Assembly: GCA_000687655.1 (NCBI GenBank)
Contig: JHWR01000008.1
Coordinates: 62,001 to 126,000, forward strand
Length of the DNA: 64,000 nt
From: Lachnospiraceae bacterium YSB2008
GTDB taxonomy: Bacteria; Bacillota; Clostridia; Lachnospirales; Lachnospiraceae
Reading direction: 5' to 3'
Notes under the pieces: generated by a model
What the model was told of the DNA's origin: nothing
Databases searched by the model: none
What the model saw: the letters and a program-made list of their open reading frames with translations, nothing else
In this document: positions 54,496-63,706 of the stretch, one piece after another
Layout of the letters: the number at the start of each line of letters is the position of its first letter
Position numbering within the stretch: the first letter of the stretch is position 1
Translations under genes and position numbers: made by a program

Positions 54496-55116
54496 ATGAT
54501 ATTACTTATAGATAATTATGACAGCTTCTCATATAACTTATACCAGCTGATCGGAAGCATCGATCCGGATATAAAGGTTATAAGAAATGATGAGATGACT
54601 GTGGAAGAGATAGAAGCTTTGAATCCTGATCATATAATACTCTCACCGGGACCGGGAAAACCAAAGGACGCAGGAGTTTGTGAGGATGTAGTAAGGAAGC
54701 TCGGAGGAAAGATTCCGATACTCGGTGTGTGCCTCGGACATCAGGCAATATGTGAGGTATTCGGAGCGACCGTTACATATGCATCAAGACTTATGCATGG
54801 TAAACAGTCAGTATGTACAGTGACAGATGATTCGCTGTTCCGTGGAATTGTCAGCTGTACTGATGCAGAGACAAATGATGTGGCGGGCGGAAATGCCGAT
54901 AAACATATAAAGGTAGCAAGATACCATTCACTGGCGGCAAAGAAGGAGACAGTTCCTGATGAACTCCTCGTTATAGCTACCGCAGATGATGATGGTGAAG
55001 TGATGGCGGTGAGACATAAAGAGTATCCGATATATGGATTGCAGTTTCATCCGGAATCAATATTGACGCCCGACGGATTTTTTCTATTAAAGAATTTTCT
55101 TGGTTATGACGATTAG
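54496..55116 (+). CDS. trpG: anthranilate synthase component II, glutamine amidotransferase
   Basis: 206 residues. Class I amidotransferase motifs: D-N-Y-D-S-F-S-Y-N, S-P-G-P-G, nucleophile Cys in G-V-C-L-G-H-Q, and the His-Glu pair in Q-F-H-P-E-S. It hydrolyses glutamine and channels ammonia to TrpE. TrpG-type enzymes may also serve folate synthesis as PabA; no pabB lies here. There are about 15 extra residues before the last third compared with compact TrpG. Its stop codon lies within a perfect palindrome. Confidence 0.95.
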   Translation: MILLIDNYDSFSYNLYQLIGSIDPDIKVIRNDEMTVEEIEALNPDHIILSPGPGKPKDAGVCEDVVRKLGGKIPILGVCLGHQAICEVFGATVTYASRLMHGKQSVCTVTDDSLFRGIVSCTDAETNDVAGGNADKHIKVARYHSLAAKKETVPDELLVIATADDDGEVMAVRHKEYPIYGLQFHPESILTPDGFFLLKNFLGYDD

Positions 55117-55134
55117 TTATTGTAATAACTAATC
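55111..55134. promoter_or_regulatory. 24-bp near-perfect palindrome across the trpG stop codon
   Basis: GATTAGTTATT, two bases GT, then AATAACTAATC: eleven-base arms without mismatch. On RNA it is an AU-rich hairpin. TATACT at 55137-55142 just downstream could be the -10 of a weak internal promoter (TTAGTT, 18 bp), which would put the palindrome in an operator position. Confidence 0.55.
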
Positions 55135-55176
55135 TGTATACTAATTTAAAAACAATTACAATGGAGGGATATAAAA

Positions 55177-56196
55177 ATGATAAAAGAAGCTATTGAGAAA
55201 ATCGTAAATAAAGAGGACTTATCGTATGATGAGGCATATACAGTTATGAACGAGATTATGAGTGGGGAGACAACTCCGACTCAGAATGCTGCATTTTTGT
55301 CAGCACTTTCTACAAAGAGTGCAAAGGCTGAAACTAAAGATGAGATAGCAGGATGTGCAGCTGCTATGCGTGATCATGCAATTCCTGTTGTTACAAGTCA
55401 TGAGGTATTTGAGATTGTAGGAACCGGCGGCGACAATGCACACAGCTTCAATATTTCCACTACATCTGCTCTTATTGCAGCTGCAGGCGGAATGAAGGTT
55501 GCAAAGCACGGTAACAGAGCTGCTTCTTCAAAGTGCGGAACAGCTGACTGTCTTGAAGCTCTTGGAGTAAATATAGCTCAGGATCCTGAAAAATGTATCG
55601 AGCTTCTTGATGAGGTCGGAATGTGTTTCTTCTTCGCACAGAAGTATCATACATCAATGAAGTATGTAGGACCTATCAGAAAAGAGCTTGGTTTCAGAAC
55701 AGTATTCAATATTCTTGGACCTCTTACAAATCCGTCCAAGCCATCCAAGATGCTTCTTGGTGTATATGATGAGTATCTTGTTGAGCCTCTTGCTCAGGTT
55801 CTTGCAGACCTCGGAGTAAAGAGAGGAATGGTTGTTTTCGGACAGGATAAGCTTGATGAGATATCACTCAGCTCACCAACAACAGTTTGTGAGATTAATA
55901 ACGGATGGTACAAGATAAGAGTTATCCGTCCTGAAGATTTCGGTTTTGAAACCTGCAAAAAGGAAGAACTTGTAGGTGGCGCACCGGAAGAAAATGCAGA
56001 GATAACTAGAAGGATACTCAGTGGAGCAGAACAGGGGGCAAAGAGAAATGCAACGCTTCTGAATGCAGGTGCATCACTCTATATAGGTGGTAAGGCTGAT
56101 TCCATGAAGGATGGTATTGAACTTGCAAAAGAGCTTATAGCTTCAGGTAAAGCAACAGATACTCTTCAGAAGTTTATTGAGTTAAGTAACAGATAG
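55177..56196 (+). CDS. trpD: anthranilate phosphoribosyltransferase
   Basis: 339 residues. [14 protein letters not shown] binds the phosphoribosyl diphosphate, and [12 protein letters not shown] and [19 protein letters not shown] are intact. It joins anthranilate to phosphoribosyl diphosphate. It has its own strong Shine-Dalgarno (GGAGGG) and lies 60 bp behind trpG, the longest gap between the first trp genes. Confidence 0.96.
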   Translation: MIKEAIEKIVNKEDLSYDEAYTVMNEIMSGETTPTQNAAFLSALSTKSAKAETKDEIAGCAAAMRDHAIPVVTSHEVFEIVGTGGDNAHSFNISTTSALIAAAGGMKVAKHGNRAASSKCGTADCLEALGVNIAQDPEKCIELLDEVGMCFFFAQKYHTSMKYVGPIRKELGFRTVFNILGPLTNPSKPSKMLLGVYDEYLVEPLAQVLADLGVKRGMVVFGQDKLDEISLSSPTTVCEINNGWYKIRVIRPEDFGFETCKKEELVGGAPEENAEITRRILSGAEQGAKRNATLLNAGASLYIGGKADSMKDGIELAKELIASGKATDTLQKFIELSNR

Positions 56197-56225
56197 TATG
56201 TCTTTACGGATGAACAGGTGAAAAG

Positions 56226-57023
56226 ATGATATTAGATGAACTGGCAGAATTAACGAGAAAAAGAATAGAGAAAGCAAAGGAGAGCTATTCATTTGAAGAT
56301 ATAAAAAGAGATGCTGAGCTTCTTGCTGCACAGGAGATGGAAGTTCAGGAGTTTGATTATCCATTTGAAAGAGCTCTTTCAGGAAAAGGACTTTCAATCA
56401 TTTCAGAAGTAAAGAAGGCTTCTCCTTCAAAGGGCGTTATAGCAGATGCCTTCCCTTATCTGGATATTGCAAAGGAATATGAGTCAGCCGGTGCAGATGC
56501 AATATCATGCCTTACAGAACCGGACAGGTTTAAGGGCAGTGATGAATATCTGAAGGAAATAGTTCGTGAAGTCAGCATTCCGGTTCTTAGGAAGGATTTT
56601 ACAGTAGATCCTTACATGATATACCAGGCTAAACTCATGGGGGCTTCAGCGGTACTTCTCATAGCGGCGATTCTTTCTGATGAAGAGCTCAGAAGCTATT
56701 CAGAGATTGCAGATACACTCGGGCTTTCATCTCTATTTGAGGCACATGATGCTGAAGAGGTAAAGAGATGTCTTAATGCCGGTGCAAGAATAGTTGGAGT
56801 TAACAACAGGAATCTTAAGGATTTCACCGTGGATATAACTAACAGCGTGAGACTCAGGGAACTGGTTCCAAGCGATGTTATCTTCGTATCCGAGAGCGGA
56901 ATTGAAAAACCATCGGATGTTAAGATTCTGAAGGAAAATGGAACGGATGCGGTTCTTATCGGAGAGATGCTGATGCGGAGCAGCAACAAAACGGCTCTCA
57001 TATATGATTTAAAACTTTTCTAG
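56226..57023 (+). CDS. trpC: indole-3-glycerol phosphate synthase
   Basis: 265 residues. E-V-K-K-A-S-P-S-K-G-V-I contains the phosphate and substrate-binding Lys and Ser, V-L-R-K-D-F the catalytic Lys, and G-V-N-N-R-N-L and S-E-S-G-I further barrel motifs. It closes the indole ring of the pathway intermediate. The stop codon overlaps a GTG that opens a longer reading of trpF. AGGTGAAAAG is the ribosome-binding region. Confidence 0.96.
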   Translation: MILDELAELTRKRIEKAKESYSFEDIKRDAELLAAQEMEVQEFDYPFERALSGKGLSIISEVKKASPSKGVIADAFPYLDIAKEYESAGADAISCLTEPDRFKGSDEYLKEIVREVSIPVLRKDFTVDPYMIYQAKLMGASAVLLIAAILSDEELRSYSEIADTLGLSSLFEAHDAEEVKRCLNAGARIVGVNNRNLKDFTVDITNSVRLRELVPSDVIFVSESGIEKPSDVKILKENGTDAVLIGEMLMRSSNKTALIYDLKLF

Positions 57024-57046
57024 TGACGATTAACGACGGAAGTAAT

Positions 57047-57694
57047 ATGAACAATAATATAACTAAAATTAAAATTTGTGGGTTAACTCGAAATGAGGAC
57101 ATCGAGGCTGTGAACGAGCTGCTTCCGGATTATATAGGATTTGTTTTCTGGAAGAGAAGTAAGAGAAATGTTTCGAAAGAAAAGGCGGCGGAGCTTAAGA
57201 AGCTGCTGAATCCGGAGATTAAAGCAGTCGGTGTTTTCGTAGACGCTGATATAGGTTTTGTTGCCGGTTTATTGAACGGAGGCATTATCGATATCGCTCA
57301 GTTTCATGGAAACGAAGATGATGCCTATATAGAAAAGCTTAGACTTAGAGTGAGTGAAATGTCAGGCGGAAGTAAATTGACAGAAATCATCAAGGCTTTT
57401 AATATAGACAGGCTGGAGTCTTTCGAGGAAGTGGAGAATTCGAAGGCGGATCATATAATGATAGACCCGGGCAAAGGATCGGGCGTTACATTTGACTGGA
57501 GTAAACTTGAGGGACTTGAGAGACCTTACTTCCTGGCAGGTGGACTGAATCCCGATAATGTTCAGGAAGTGGTCAGGAAGATTGAACCTTATGCCGTGGA
57601 TGTAAGCTCGGGAGTTGAGACTGACGGTGTGAAGGATGCAGTTAAGATGAAAGCATTTATGGAAGCTGTGAGAACTGCTTTCAGTAGTTGCTAA
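57047..57694 (+). CDS. trpF: phosphoribosylanthranilate isomerase
   Basis: 215 residues from ATG 57047, preferred to GTG 57023 because GGAAG lies just upstream and the family starts shortly before K-I-C-G-L-T-R. The catalytic Cys is in that motif and the general acid Asp in I-M-I-D-P-G-K-G-S-G-V-T-F-D-W. L-A-G-G-L-N-P-D-N-V is the phosphate site. It carries out the Amadori rearrangement before TrpC. The gene order C-F-B-A is common in Firmicutes. Confidence 0.94.
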   Translation: MNNNITKIKICGLTRNEDIEAVNELLPDYIGFVFWKRSKRNVSKEKAAELKKLLNPEIKAVGVFVDADIGFVAGLLNGGIIDIAQFHGNEDDAYIEKLRLRVSEMSGGSKLTEIIKAFNIDRLESFEEVENSKADHIMIDPGKGSGVTFDWSKLEGLERPYFLAGGLNPDNVQEVVRKIEPYAVDVSSGVETDGVKDAVKMKAFMEAVRTAFSSC

Positions 57695-57768
57695 TGGAAA
57701 CACTAAATAAACCATAGGGATACGTATGGTAAGAGATATAAGAAGCATTAATTCAGAAGGGATAAATC

Positions 57769-58977
57769 ATGGAAGAAAGATTATATCAGGACGTAAAGAA
57801 CGGAAGATTTGGTGAGTTTGGCGGGCAGTATATTCCGGAAACTCTTATGAACGAGATACATAAGCTGGAAGAGGCATACGAGCATTATAAGAATGATCCT
57901 GAGTTCGTTGCAGAGCTGGACAAACTCATGAAGGAATATGCAGGAAGACCGTCACTTCTTTATTATGCAGAGAAGATGACGAAGGATCTGGGTGGTGCCA
58001 AGATTTACCTCAAGAGAGAAGATCTGAATCATACAGGCTCACATAAGATAAACAACGTGCTCGGTCAGGTTCTCCTTGCAAAGAAGATGGGAAAGACCAG
58101 AGTTATTGCAGAGACAGGTGCGGGTCAGCATGGAGTTGCTACGGCAACGGCTGCAGCTCTTATGGGACTTGAGTGCGAGATATTCATGGGTGAAGAGGAT
58201 ACTATAAGACAGGCTCTGAATGTATTCCGTATGGAGCTTCTCGGTGCAAAGGTTCATCCTGTAAAGACAGGTACAAGAGTTCTGAAGGATGCTGTAAATG
58301 AAGCGATGCGCGAATGGACAACAAGGGTTGATGATACACTTTATGTTCTCGGTTCTGTCATGGGACCTCATCCATTTCCAACAATAGTAAGAGATTTCCA
58401 GTCTGTAATCAGTAAGGAAAGCCGTGCGCAGATACTTGAGGCAGAAGGCAAGCTTCCTGATGTGGTTATAGCCTGTGTAGGCGGCGGAAGCAATGCTATC
58501 GGTTCATTTTTCGAATATATTAAGGATGATGGAGTAAGACTTATAGGCTGTGAAGCAGCAGGTCTCGGAGTAGATAATCCGAAGAATGCAGCAACCATGG
58601 CAAATGGAACGAAGGGCATATTCCATGGAATGAAGTCGCTTTTCTGTCAGGATGAGTACGGACAGATCGCACCGGTTTATTCCATTTCTGCAGGACTTGA
58701 TTATCCGGGTATAGGACCTGAGCATGCATATCTTGCTGAGACAGGAAGAGCAGAGTATGTACCGATTACTGATGAAGAGGCAGTAAGGGCGTTCGAGTAT
58801 CTCTCAAGAACAGAAGGTATAATTCCTGCTATAGAGAGCAGTCATGCAGTTGCACATGTTCTTAAGATTGCACCGGATATGCCGAAAGACAGCATTATAG
58901 TATGTACTATATCGGGACGTGGTGACAAGGATGTTGCAGCTATTGCACGTTATCGTGGAGTAGATCTGTATGAGTAA
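57769..58977 (+). CDS. trpB: tryptophan synthase beta chain
   Basis: 402 residues. The PLP Lys is K93 in [17 protein letters not shown] and G-G-G-S-N-A-I-G are the substrate and phosphate loops. It is of the standard TrpB1 type with N-terminal [14 protein letters not shown], so it should pair with TrpA. It makes Trp from indole and serine. The start is 74 bp after trpF; the gap holds a small stem ACCATA/TATGGT. Confidence 0.97.
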   Translation: MEERLYQDVKNGRFGEFGGQYIPETLMNEIHKLEEAYEHYKNDPEFVAELDKLMKEYAGRPSLLYYAEKMTKDLGGAKIYLKREDLNHTGSHKINNVLGQVLLAKKMGKTRVIAETGAGQHGVATATAAALMGLECEIFMGEEDTIRQALNVFRMELLGAKVHPVKTGTRVLKDAVNEAMREWTTRVDDTLYVLGSVMGPHPFPTIVRDFQSVISKESRAQILEAEGKLPDVVIACVGGGSNAIGSFFEYIKDDGVRLIGCEAAGLGVDNPKNAATMANGTKGIFHGMKSLFCQDEYGQIAPVYSISAGLDYPGIGPEHAYLAETGRAEYVPITDEEAVRAFEYLSRTEGIIPAIESSHAVAHVLKIAPDMPKDSIIVCTISGRGDKDVAAIARYRGVDLYE

Positions 58978-59037
58978 TTTACATGTCTGAAATATAGCAT
59001 GAGTAAAGATTTATGAGTTTAAGTGGAGAATAAACAA

Positions 59038-59805
59038 ATGAGCAGAATACATAAAGCGTTTGAGAATAAAAAAGCATTCATTGCATTTCTTACAGCAGGA
59101 GATCCTGACTATGAGACAAGTCTTGCAAACTTCCGTGCAGTCATAGAAGCAGGAGCTGATCTTATAGAGGTGGGCATTCCGTTTTCAGACCCTATAGCAG
59201 AAGGTCCGGTCATACAGGAAGCGGATATAAGAGCTCTTTCGTCAGGAATGACTACAGACAAGGCTTTTCAGCTGGTTGCAGACATTCGAAAAGAATCGGA
59301 TGTCCCGATAGTATTTATGACATATGCAAATCCTGTATATCATTATGGAGCTGATAAGTTTTTTGAAAAGGCAGCTGCTGCGGGAGCTGATGGAATCATA
59401 ATACCGGACTGCCCATATGAAGAAAGACATGAATTTGACGAGACAGCAGGAAAGCATGGGATGGATTTCATTTCCATGATAGCACCAACGAGTGAGGACA
59501 GAATTAAAACTATCGCAAGTGAAGCAAAAGGCTTTATATATGTTGTTTCATCACTTGGAGTTACCGGTGTCAGAAGTGAGATAAAGACAGATTTAACATC
59601 CATCCTCGGCCTGATCAAGGAGTCGACGGATACACCTGCGGCAATTGGTTTCGGTATCAGTACTCCTGAACAGGCTGAGAAGATGTCAAAGATAGCTGAT
59701 GGTGTCATCGTAGGATCGGCGATGGTAAGAATAGCAGCCGAATATGGAAAGGATGCACCGGAGCAGCTGTCTCTCTTTGTAAAATCCATGAAGGAAAAAA
59801 TGTAA
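59038..59805 (+). CDS. trpA: tryptophan synthase alpha chain
   Basis: 255 residues from ATG 59038 (GGAG upstream; the GTG at 59023 overlaps that site). The catalytic Glu and Asp are in L-I-E-V-G-I-P-F-S-D-P and the phosphate loop in G-F-G-I-S. It splits indole-3-glycerol phosphate and passes indole to TrpB. It is the last trp gene; its stop lies 3 bp from the stop of the minus-strand gene, and no terminator fits between. Confidence 0.96.
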   Translation: MSRIHKAFENKKAFIAFLTAGDPDYETSLANFRAVIEAGADLIEVGIPFSDPIAEGPVIQEADIRALSSGMTTDKAFQLVADIRKESDVPIVFMTYANPVYHYGADKFFEKAAAAGADGIIIPDCPYEERHEFDETAGKHGMDFISMIAPTSEDRIKTIASEAKGFIYVVSSLGVTGVRSEIKTDLTSILGLIKESTDTPAAIGFGISTPEQAEKMSKIADGVIVGSAMVRIAAEYGKDAPEQLSLFVKSMKEKM

Positions 59806-59808
59806 AGA

Positions 59809-62136
59809 CTATTTGTGCATACCTTTATCAGCTTCAGCGTTGGCTTTATTTGCTTCCTGAATGCGTTTGTTTGTTATTTCAACTACAGTATTTCTATGGT
59901 TTAACTTTCTAGGCTTATTTTTATCTCGTATGGCTTTAAACTGGTTTTCACAGGTTGCCTTATGAGCATCAAACTTTTCCGTACATTCATCAATTAATGA
60001 ATTCTTATCGAGAATGCCGTCAAGGGCTTCAAGGGATTTTTTAGCAATCTCCTTGGATTCCTTGGCCAGCATGTAACGTTCATAGCCATTGCTGGTCTTG
60101 GACATCTTCAAGATCTTCTTTGCATCCTTGGTTTTCATGTAAAGATCACATTTTTTGATTGATTCTTCAAGGGCTGTCCTGTAATTCCTTATATTATCTT
60201 CATATACTTCAACACTGCCATCAAACTTTGGTCTTGCAAGACCATCCTCAATGAATGAATATGCTTTCTTGCAGTCCTTGAAAGCTTTGATCATATCGCG
60301 GAATGGCTGATGAGTGTTATGGGTTTTTCTTTCGGAAGCATCCATGGCTTTAATCTGCTTTTCAATTTGAAAACTATTCTTTATTGCAAGTGAAGTGTCA
60401 TTAAATAATCCTTTTTTTGCTGAATCTATGCTTTCTAGAATTCCATTTGCATCTTTTCCGTGGAAGCAGACAGTTGCAAAAAGGTTCTTATCATCTCTGC
60501 CCTGAATTTCAAAATCTTCCGAAGGCTTACCCATTCCTGCTCCAAGGTCTTCATACATGGAAATGGCTGCAAGCTGTTCGTCGTCTACAACCCTGATTCT
60601 TCCATTTTCAACATAATCTGCAGGCATGTCTTTAAAGTATTCCTGGTCTGCTTCAATCTTATTCCTGAGCTTATCCAGTCTTCCCAATGCGTTGTTTACT
60701 TCAGCAGTAGAAAGGTCATACCCATAAAGCATGTTCCTGAATTCTTCTTTGTTCATTGTCATGATCCTGTCAGCAGTTTCCTTGGTGATCACGTTCATGT
60801 TTTCAAGATGGATGCCGCTGAGGTTAGTTGCATGGTTACCTTTACCAAATGAAAGGTCATTGTCTATTCCGACTACACCCACAAGATTACCTGCTTCATC
60901 AAATTTATAGAATACATTGGCTTTATGTCTGTCAGCGTTTCCGCAGAGCCAGTCGAGAATCTGAAGATTAGCTATATCCTTTTTAAGCTGCAGGCTGTTC
61001 TCTATCTTATCAGGAGTAAGCTGGTTGAATTTTTCAAGATCTTCTCTTTTTGTACTGTAAATATCCGTTCCCTTTGCATTTTCCATTAATGTACCGCTTA
61101 TGATACGGCCTGTTGCCGGGTCTTTTATCTGAAGAGTAGAAGCGGGTGCAATAAGATCCTTACATCCTATAAGGTCAGCTACCATAGACATGGCACTGTT
61201 ACGTTTGTCCTGTTTTGTATTGATGCCTATACCTATCGAATCATTTATAAGATTCACGTTGTTTATCTTATATGCGCCGTTCATATATTCGATAAGCGAC
61301 ACAAGCTCACCGGGCTTTATATTATTTATTGTGTTAGTAAGGGCATTTTTTTCTGCTGCTGTAAGATTGGTTTCATTGATTGCATCTATAAACAAAACCT
61401 TGACATCACGACGGGTGCTCTTAAAGGTTGCTTTTGCTATGAGCTCTCCCGGAGCGTCACTGACCATGTCTGCTATGTTGTTGTTTCTTAATAACACTTC
61501 GGCAAGTACATACATGTTATTAGGGTTATAAGCATCGAAGATAGAATTCTCTCCGTACCTATTATTGATATCATCTATAAGCTCCTGCTTTCTTGCTTTA
61601 ACCGATAAGCCACGTTTGGATATGGTAAAGAAGCCGTCCGTTCCCGGAACGGTTATTCTGTATCTTGTACTTGTTCCATCGCCGTATTTCTTGGCTTTTC
61701 TAAGATCAAACTCAAGCTTCTTTGAACGGGCGCTTTCGTAGAACTGAGTGATGTTCGGCATTGGATTCGGATTCAACTTCCTGCATGTCATTATTGCCTT
61801 GAGATCCTTGCTGAGAGTCTTACGGATCTTTGTATAATAATCAAGCTGGTTCTGAAGCTTCTGCAATGCCGATTTCTGTTTTCTGGTTTCATCAGGGGCA
61901 GTTGCGATATTATTGGTCAAAGTTACAATTCTGGTATTTAGAGTATTGAGAGTTTCCCTATATGCAGTATCCATTTTCTGAAGATCCAGATCATTAAGAG
62001 GAGTTCTTCTTTTTCTCTGTGGTATGGAACTGTTGAGTTTTCTGAAAGCATTATATAATTCTCTGTCGGATTTTACTTTCTTAGTAGCAGCTCTGTATGT
62101 TTCTTTTCTTTTGCTTACATGGTTCTTTTCACTCAT
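59809..62136 (-). CDS. putative atypical kinase (PI3/4-kinase- or HipA-like catalytic core), unknown role
   Basis: 775 residues; the start has GGAGG 6 nt upstream, and a TATAAT -10 lies near 62194-62189. The N-terminal ~150 and C-terminal ~280 residues are basic, helical and rich in Lys and Glu. The centre holds the only readable signature: G-N-A-D-R-H-K-A-N (D402, H404, N407) followed by V-V-G-I-D-N-D-L-S-F-G-K-G (D425, D427), preceded by the N-lobe pattern M-V-A-D-L-I-G-C and L-M-E-N-A-K-G. This matches the catalytic loop and metal-binding Asp of PI3/4 kinases, actin-fragmin kinase and HipA relatives. No HipB-like antitoxin gene is adjacent, and no signal peptide or membrane helix is seen. 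It may phosphorylate a protein, lipid or small molecule; target unknown. AT content and AAA use seem higher than in the trp genes. Confidence 0.62.
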   Translation of the reverse strand: MSEKNHVSKRKETYRAATKKVKSDRELYNAFRKLNSSIPQRKRRTPLNDLDLQKMDTAYRETLNTLNTRIVTLTNNIATAPDETRKQKSALQKLQNQLDYYTKIRKTLSKDLKAIMTCRKLNPNPMPNITQFYESARSKKLEFDLRKAKKYGDGTSTRYRITVPGTDGFFTISKRGLSVKARKQELIDDINNRYGENSIFDAYNPNNMYVLAEVLLRNNNIADMVSDAPGELIAKATFKSTRRDVKVLFIDAINETNLTAAEKNALTNTINNIKPGELVSLIEYMNGAYKINNVNLINDSIGIGINTKQDKRNSAMSMVADLIGCKDLIAPASTLQIKDPATGRIISGTLMENAKGTDIYSTKREDLEKFNQLTPDKIENSLQLKKDIANLQILDWLCGNADRHKANVFYKFDEAGNLVGVVGIDNDLSFGKGNHATNLSGIHLENMNVITKETADRIMTMNKEEFRNMLYGYDLSTAEVNNALGRLDKLRNKIEADQEYFKDMPADYVENGRIRVVDDEQLAAISMYEDLGAGMGKPSEDFEIQGRDDKNLFATVCFHGKDANGILESIDSAKKGLFNDTSLAIKNSFQIEKQIKAMDASERKTHNTHQPFRDMIKAFKDCKKAYSFIEDGLARPKFDGSVEVYEDNIRNYRTALEESIKKCDLYMKTKDAKKILKMSKTSNGYERYMLAKESKEIAKKSLEALDGILDKNSLIDECTEKFDAHKATCENQFKAIRDKNKPRKLNHRNTVVEITNKRIQEANKANAEADKGMHK

Positions 62137-62366
62137 AATTAACCTCCAATGAACCTCATGAAAATGAAATGATTAACTCAATCTGAAAATTATAATACCA
62201 CATAAATGGCAACAAAATGGTAACAAAAATAAGCATATTATAATAATAGTTGCGTTTATGGCTTATTTACGATAATTTATACTGTGACATTCCGGCTACT
62301 CGTGATTTGGAATGTTTTGTTCCGCTCACATCGTGCAGTATTATCATAAGGAATCAGATTAAGAAA

Positions 62367-63704
62367 ATGGACGAAAGAGAATTAGTATTAGACATATTGC
62401 TTGATATAGATAAGAATAAGGCTTTTTCAAATGTAGCGCTCAGTAAAGCACTTAAGAAGCACCAGTTTGAGGATAAGCAGAAGCGTGCCTTTGTAACAAG
62501 ACTTGCAGAGGGCGTTACTGAGATGCGCATACAGCTTGATTATATCATCGACAGTTATTCAAAAACCAAGGTTGCAAAGATGAAGCCTCTCATAAGATGC
62601 GCCATGCGTATGGGAGTATACCAGCTCCTTTACATGGATTCGGTTCCGGACAGAGCGGCGATCTTTGAAACGGTTAAGCTCGTAAAAAAGCATGGTTTCA
62701 CAAGCCTGTCAGGTTTTGTAAATGCAGTTCTCCGAAATATCAGCAGAGAAAAAGATGCTATAGTACTTAAGGCATCAGAAGTTCCTCATATAAAGTATTC
62801 GGTACCGGAATGGCTGTATGATTTTCTTGTTAAAACCTATGATGCTGAAACGGCAGATAAGATACTCGAATCAGGCAGAGAGGAACGCCCTACAACAATA
62901 AGGGTAAATGTATCGAAGACAGACAGAGGCTCGCTTCGTCATATGATAGAAGAGAAGGGTATAAACGTTGCAGACGGTCACTACGCTCCGGATGCACTTC
63001 TCATGGACGGTTATGATTTCATAAAGAAGGTTCCGGGATACAGAGACGGACTTTTCTCCGTTCAGGATGAGAGCTCCCAGATGGCTGTGAGGCGGGCTTA
63101 CGATACTTATATATCGTTACATTCAGAGAAAAAACTGAATGATAACAGAGTGGAGAACAAGGATGATTGTGTGGGTCTGACAGTTGTTGATCTTTGTGCT
63201 GCACCTGGTGGCAAGACTACATATGCAGCAGAATTGATATCCGGGAAAGGTGCGGTCAATTCATTTGATATATCAAAAGATAAGACTGATCTTATCGAAG
63301 AGAATGTTGAAAGACTCGGGCTTTCAAATGTAACGGTTTCTGTTTCTGATGCAACTGTTAAGAGAGATGATCTTCTGGGCATGGCAGACATCGTTATAGC
63401 TGATGTACCATGTTCCGGGCTCGGCATCATGGGACGAAAGAATGATATAAAGTACAGGGTTCAGCCGGAAGATTTCGAAGCACTTCGAAATATGGCGGAT
63501 ACTATACTTGATAATGCGGTTTCATATCTGAAGCCGGATGGAATACTGCTTTTCTCAACCTGCACCATTAACCCATATGAGAATGGAGAAGCTGCAGAAG
63601 CGCTTATGTCCCGCCACCCTTCGTTAAAGAAGCTTGAAGAGAAGACATTTTTACAGGGCGTGGATAACTGTGATGGATTTTATTATTGTATATTTCAGGA
63701 GTAA
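62367..63704 (+). CDS. rsmB: 16S rRNA (cytosine-967-C5)-methyltransferase
   Basis: 445 residues from ATG 62367; the frame is open back to 62250, but the extension is not conserved in character and the family starts close to R-E-L-V-L-D-I-L. A NusB-like RNA-binding domain (1-~145) precedes the methyltransferase domain: D-L-C-A-A-P-G-G-K-T-T (SAM site), A-D-V-P-C-S-G-L-G (first Cys) and S-T-C-T-I-N-P-Y-E-N (catalytic Cys). About 20 hydrophilic residues (N-D-N-R-V-E-N-K) interrupt the region just before the SAM motif. rlmN follows after 2 bp, as in many Firmicutes. Confidence 0.94.
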   Translation: MDERELVLDILLDIDKNKAFSNVALSKALKKHQFEDKQKRAFVTRLAEGVTEMRIQLDYIIDSYSKTKVAKMKPLIRCAMRMGVYQLLYMDSVPDRAAIFETVKLVKKHGFTSLSGFVNAVLRNISREKDAIVLKASEVPHIKYSVPEWLYDFLVKTYDAETADKILESGREERPTTIRVNVSKTDRGSLRHMIEEKGINVADGHYAPDALLMDGYDFIKKVPGYRDGLFSVQDESSQMAVRRAYDTYISLHSEKKLNDNRVENKDDCVGLTVVDLCAAPGGKTTYAAELISGKGAVNSFDISKDKTDLIEENVERLGLSNVTVSVSDATVKRDDLLGMADIVIADVPCSGLGIMGRKNDIKYRVQPEDFEALRNMADTILDNAVSYLKPDGILLFSTCTINPYENGEAAEALMSRHPSLKKLEEKTFLQGVDNCDGFYYCIFQE

Positions 63705-63706
63705 AA

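Noticed and set aside
59809-62136. HipA-type toxin of a toxin-antitoxin module
   Set aside because: No HipB-like gene next to it, length nearly twice that of HipA, and long unrelated flanks.
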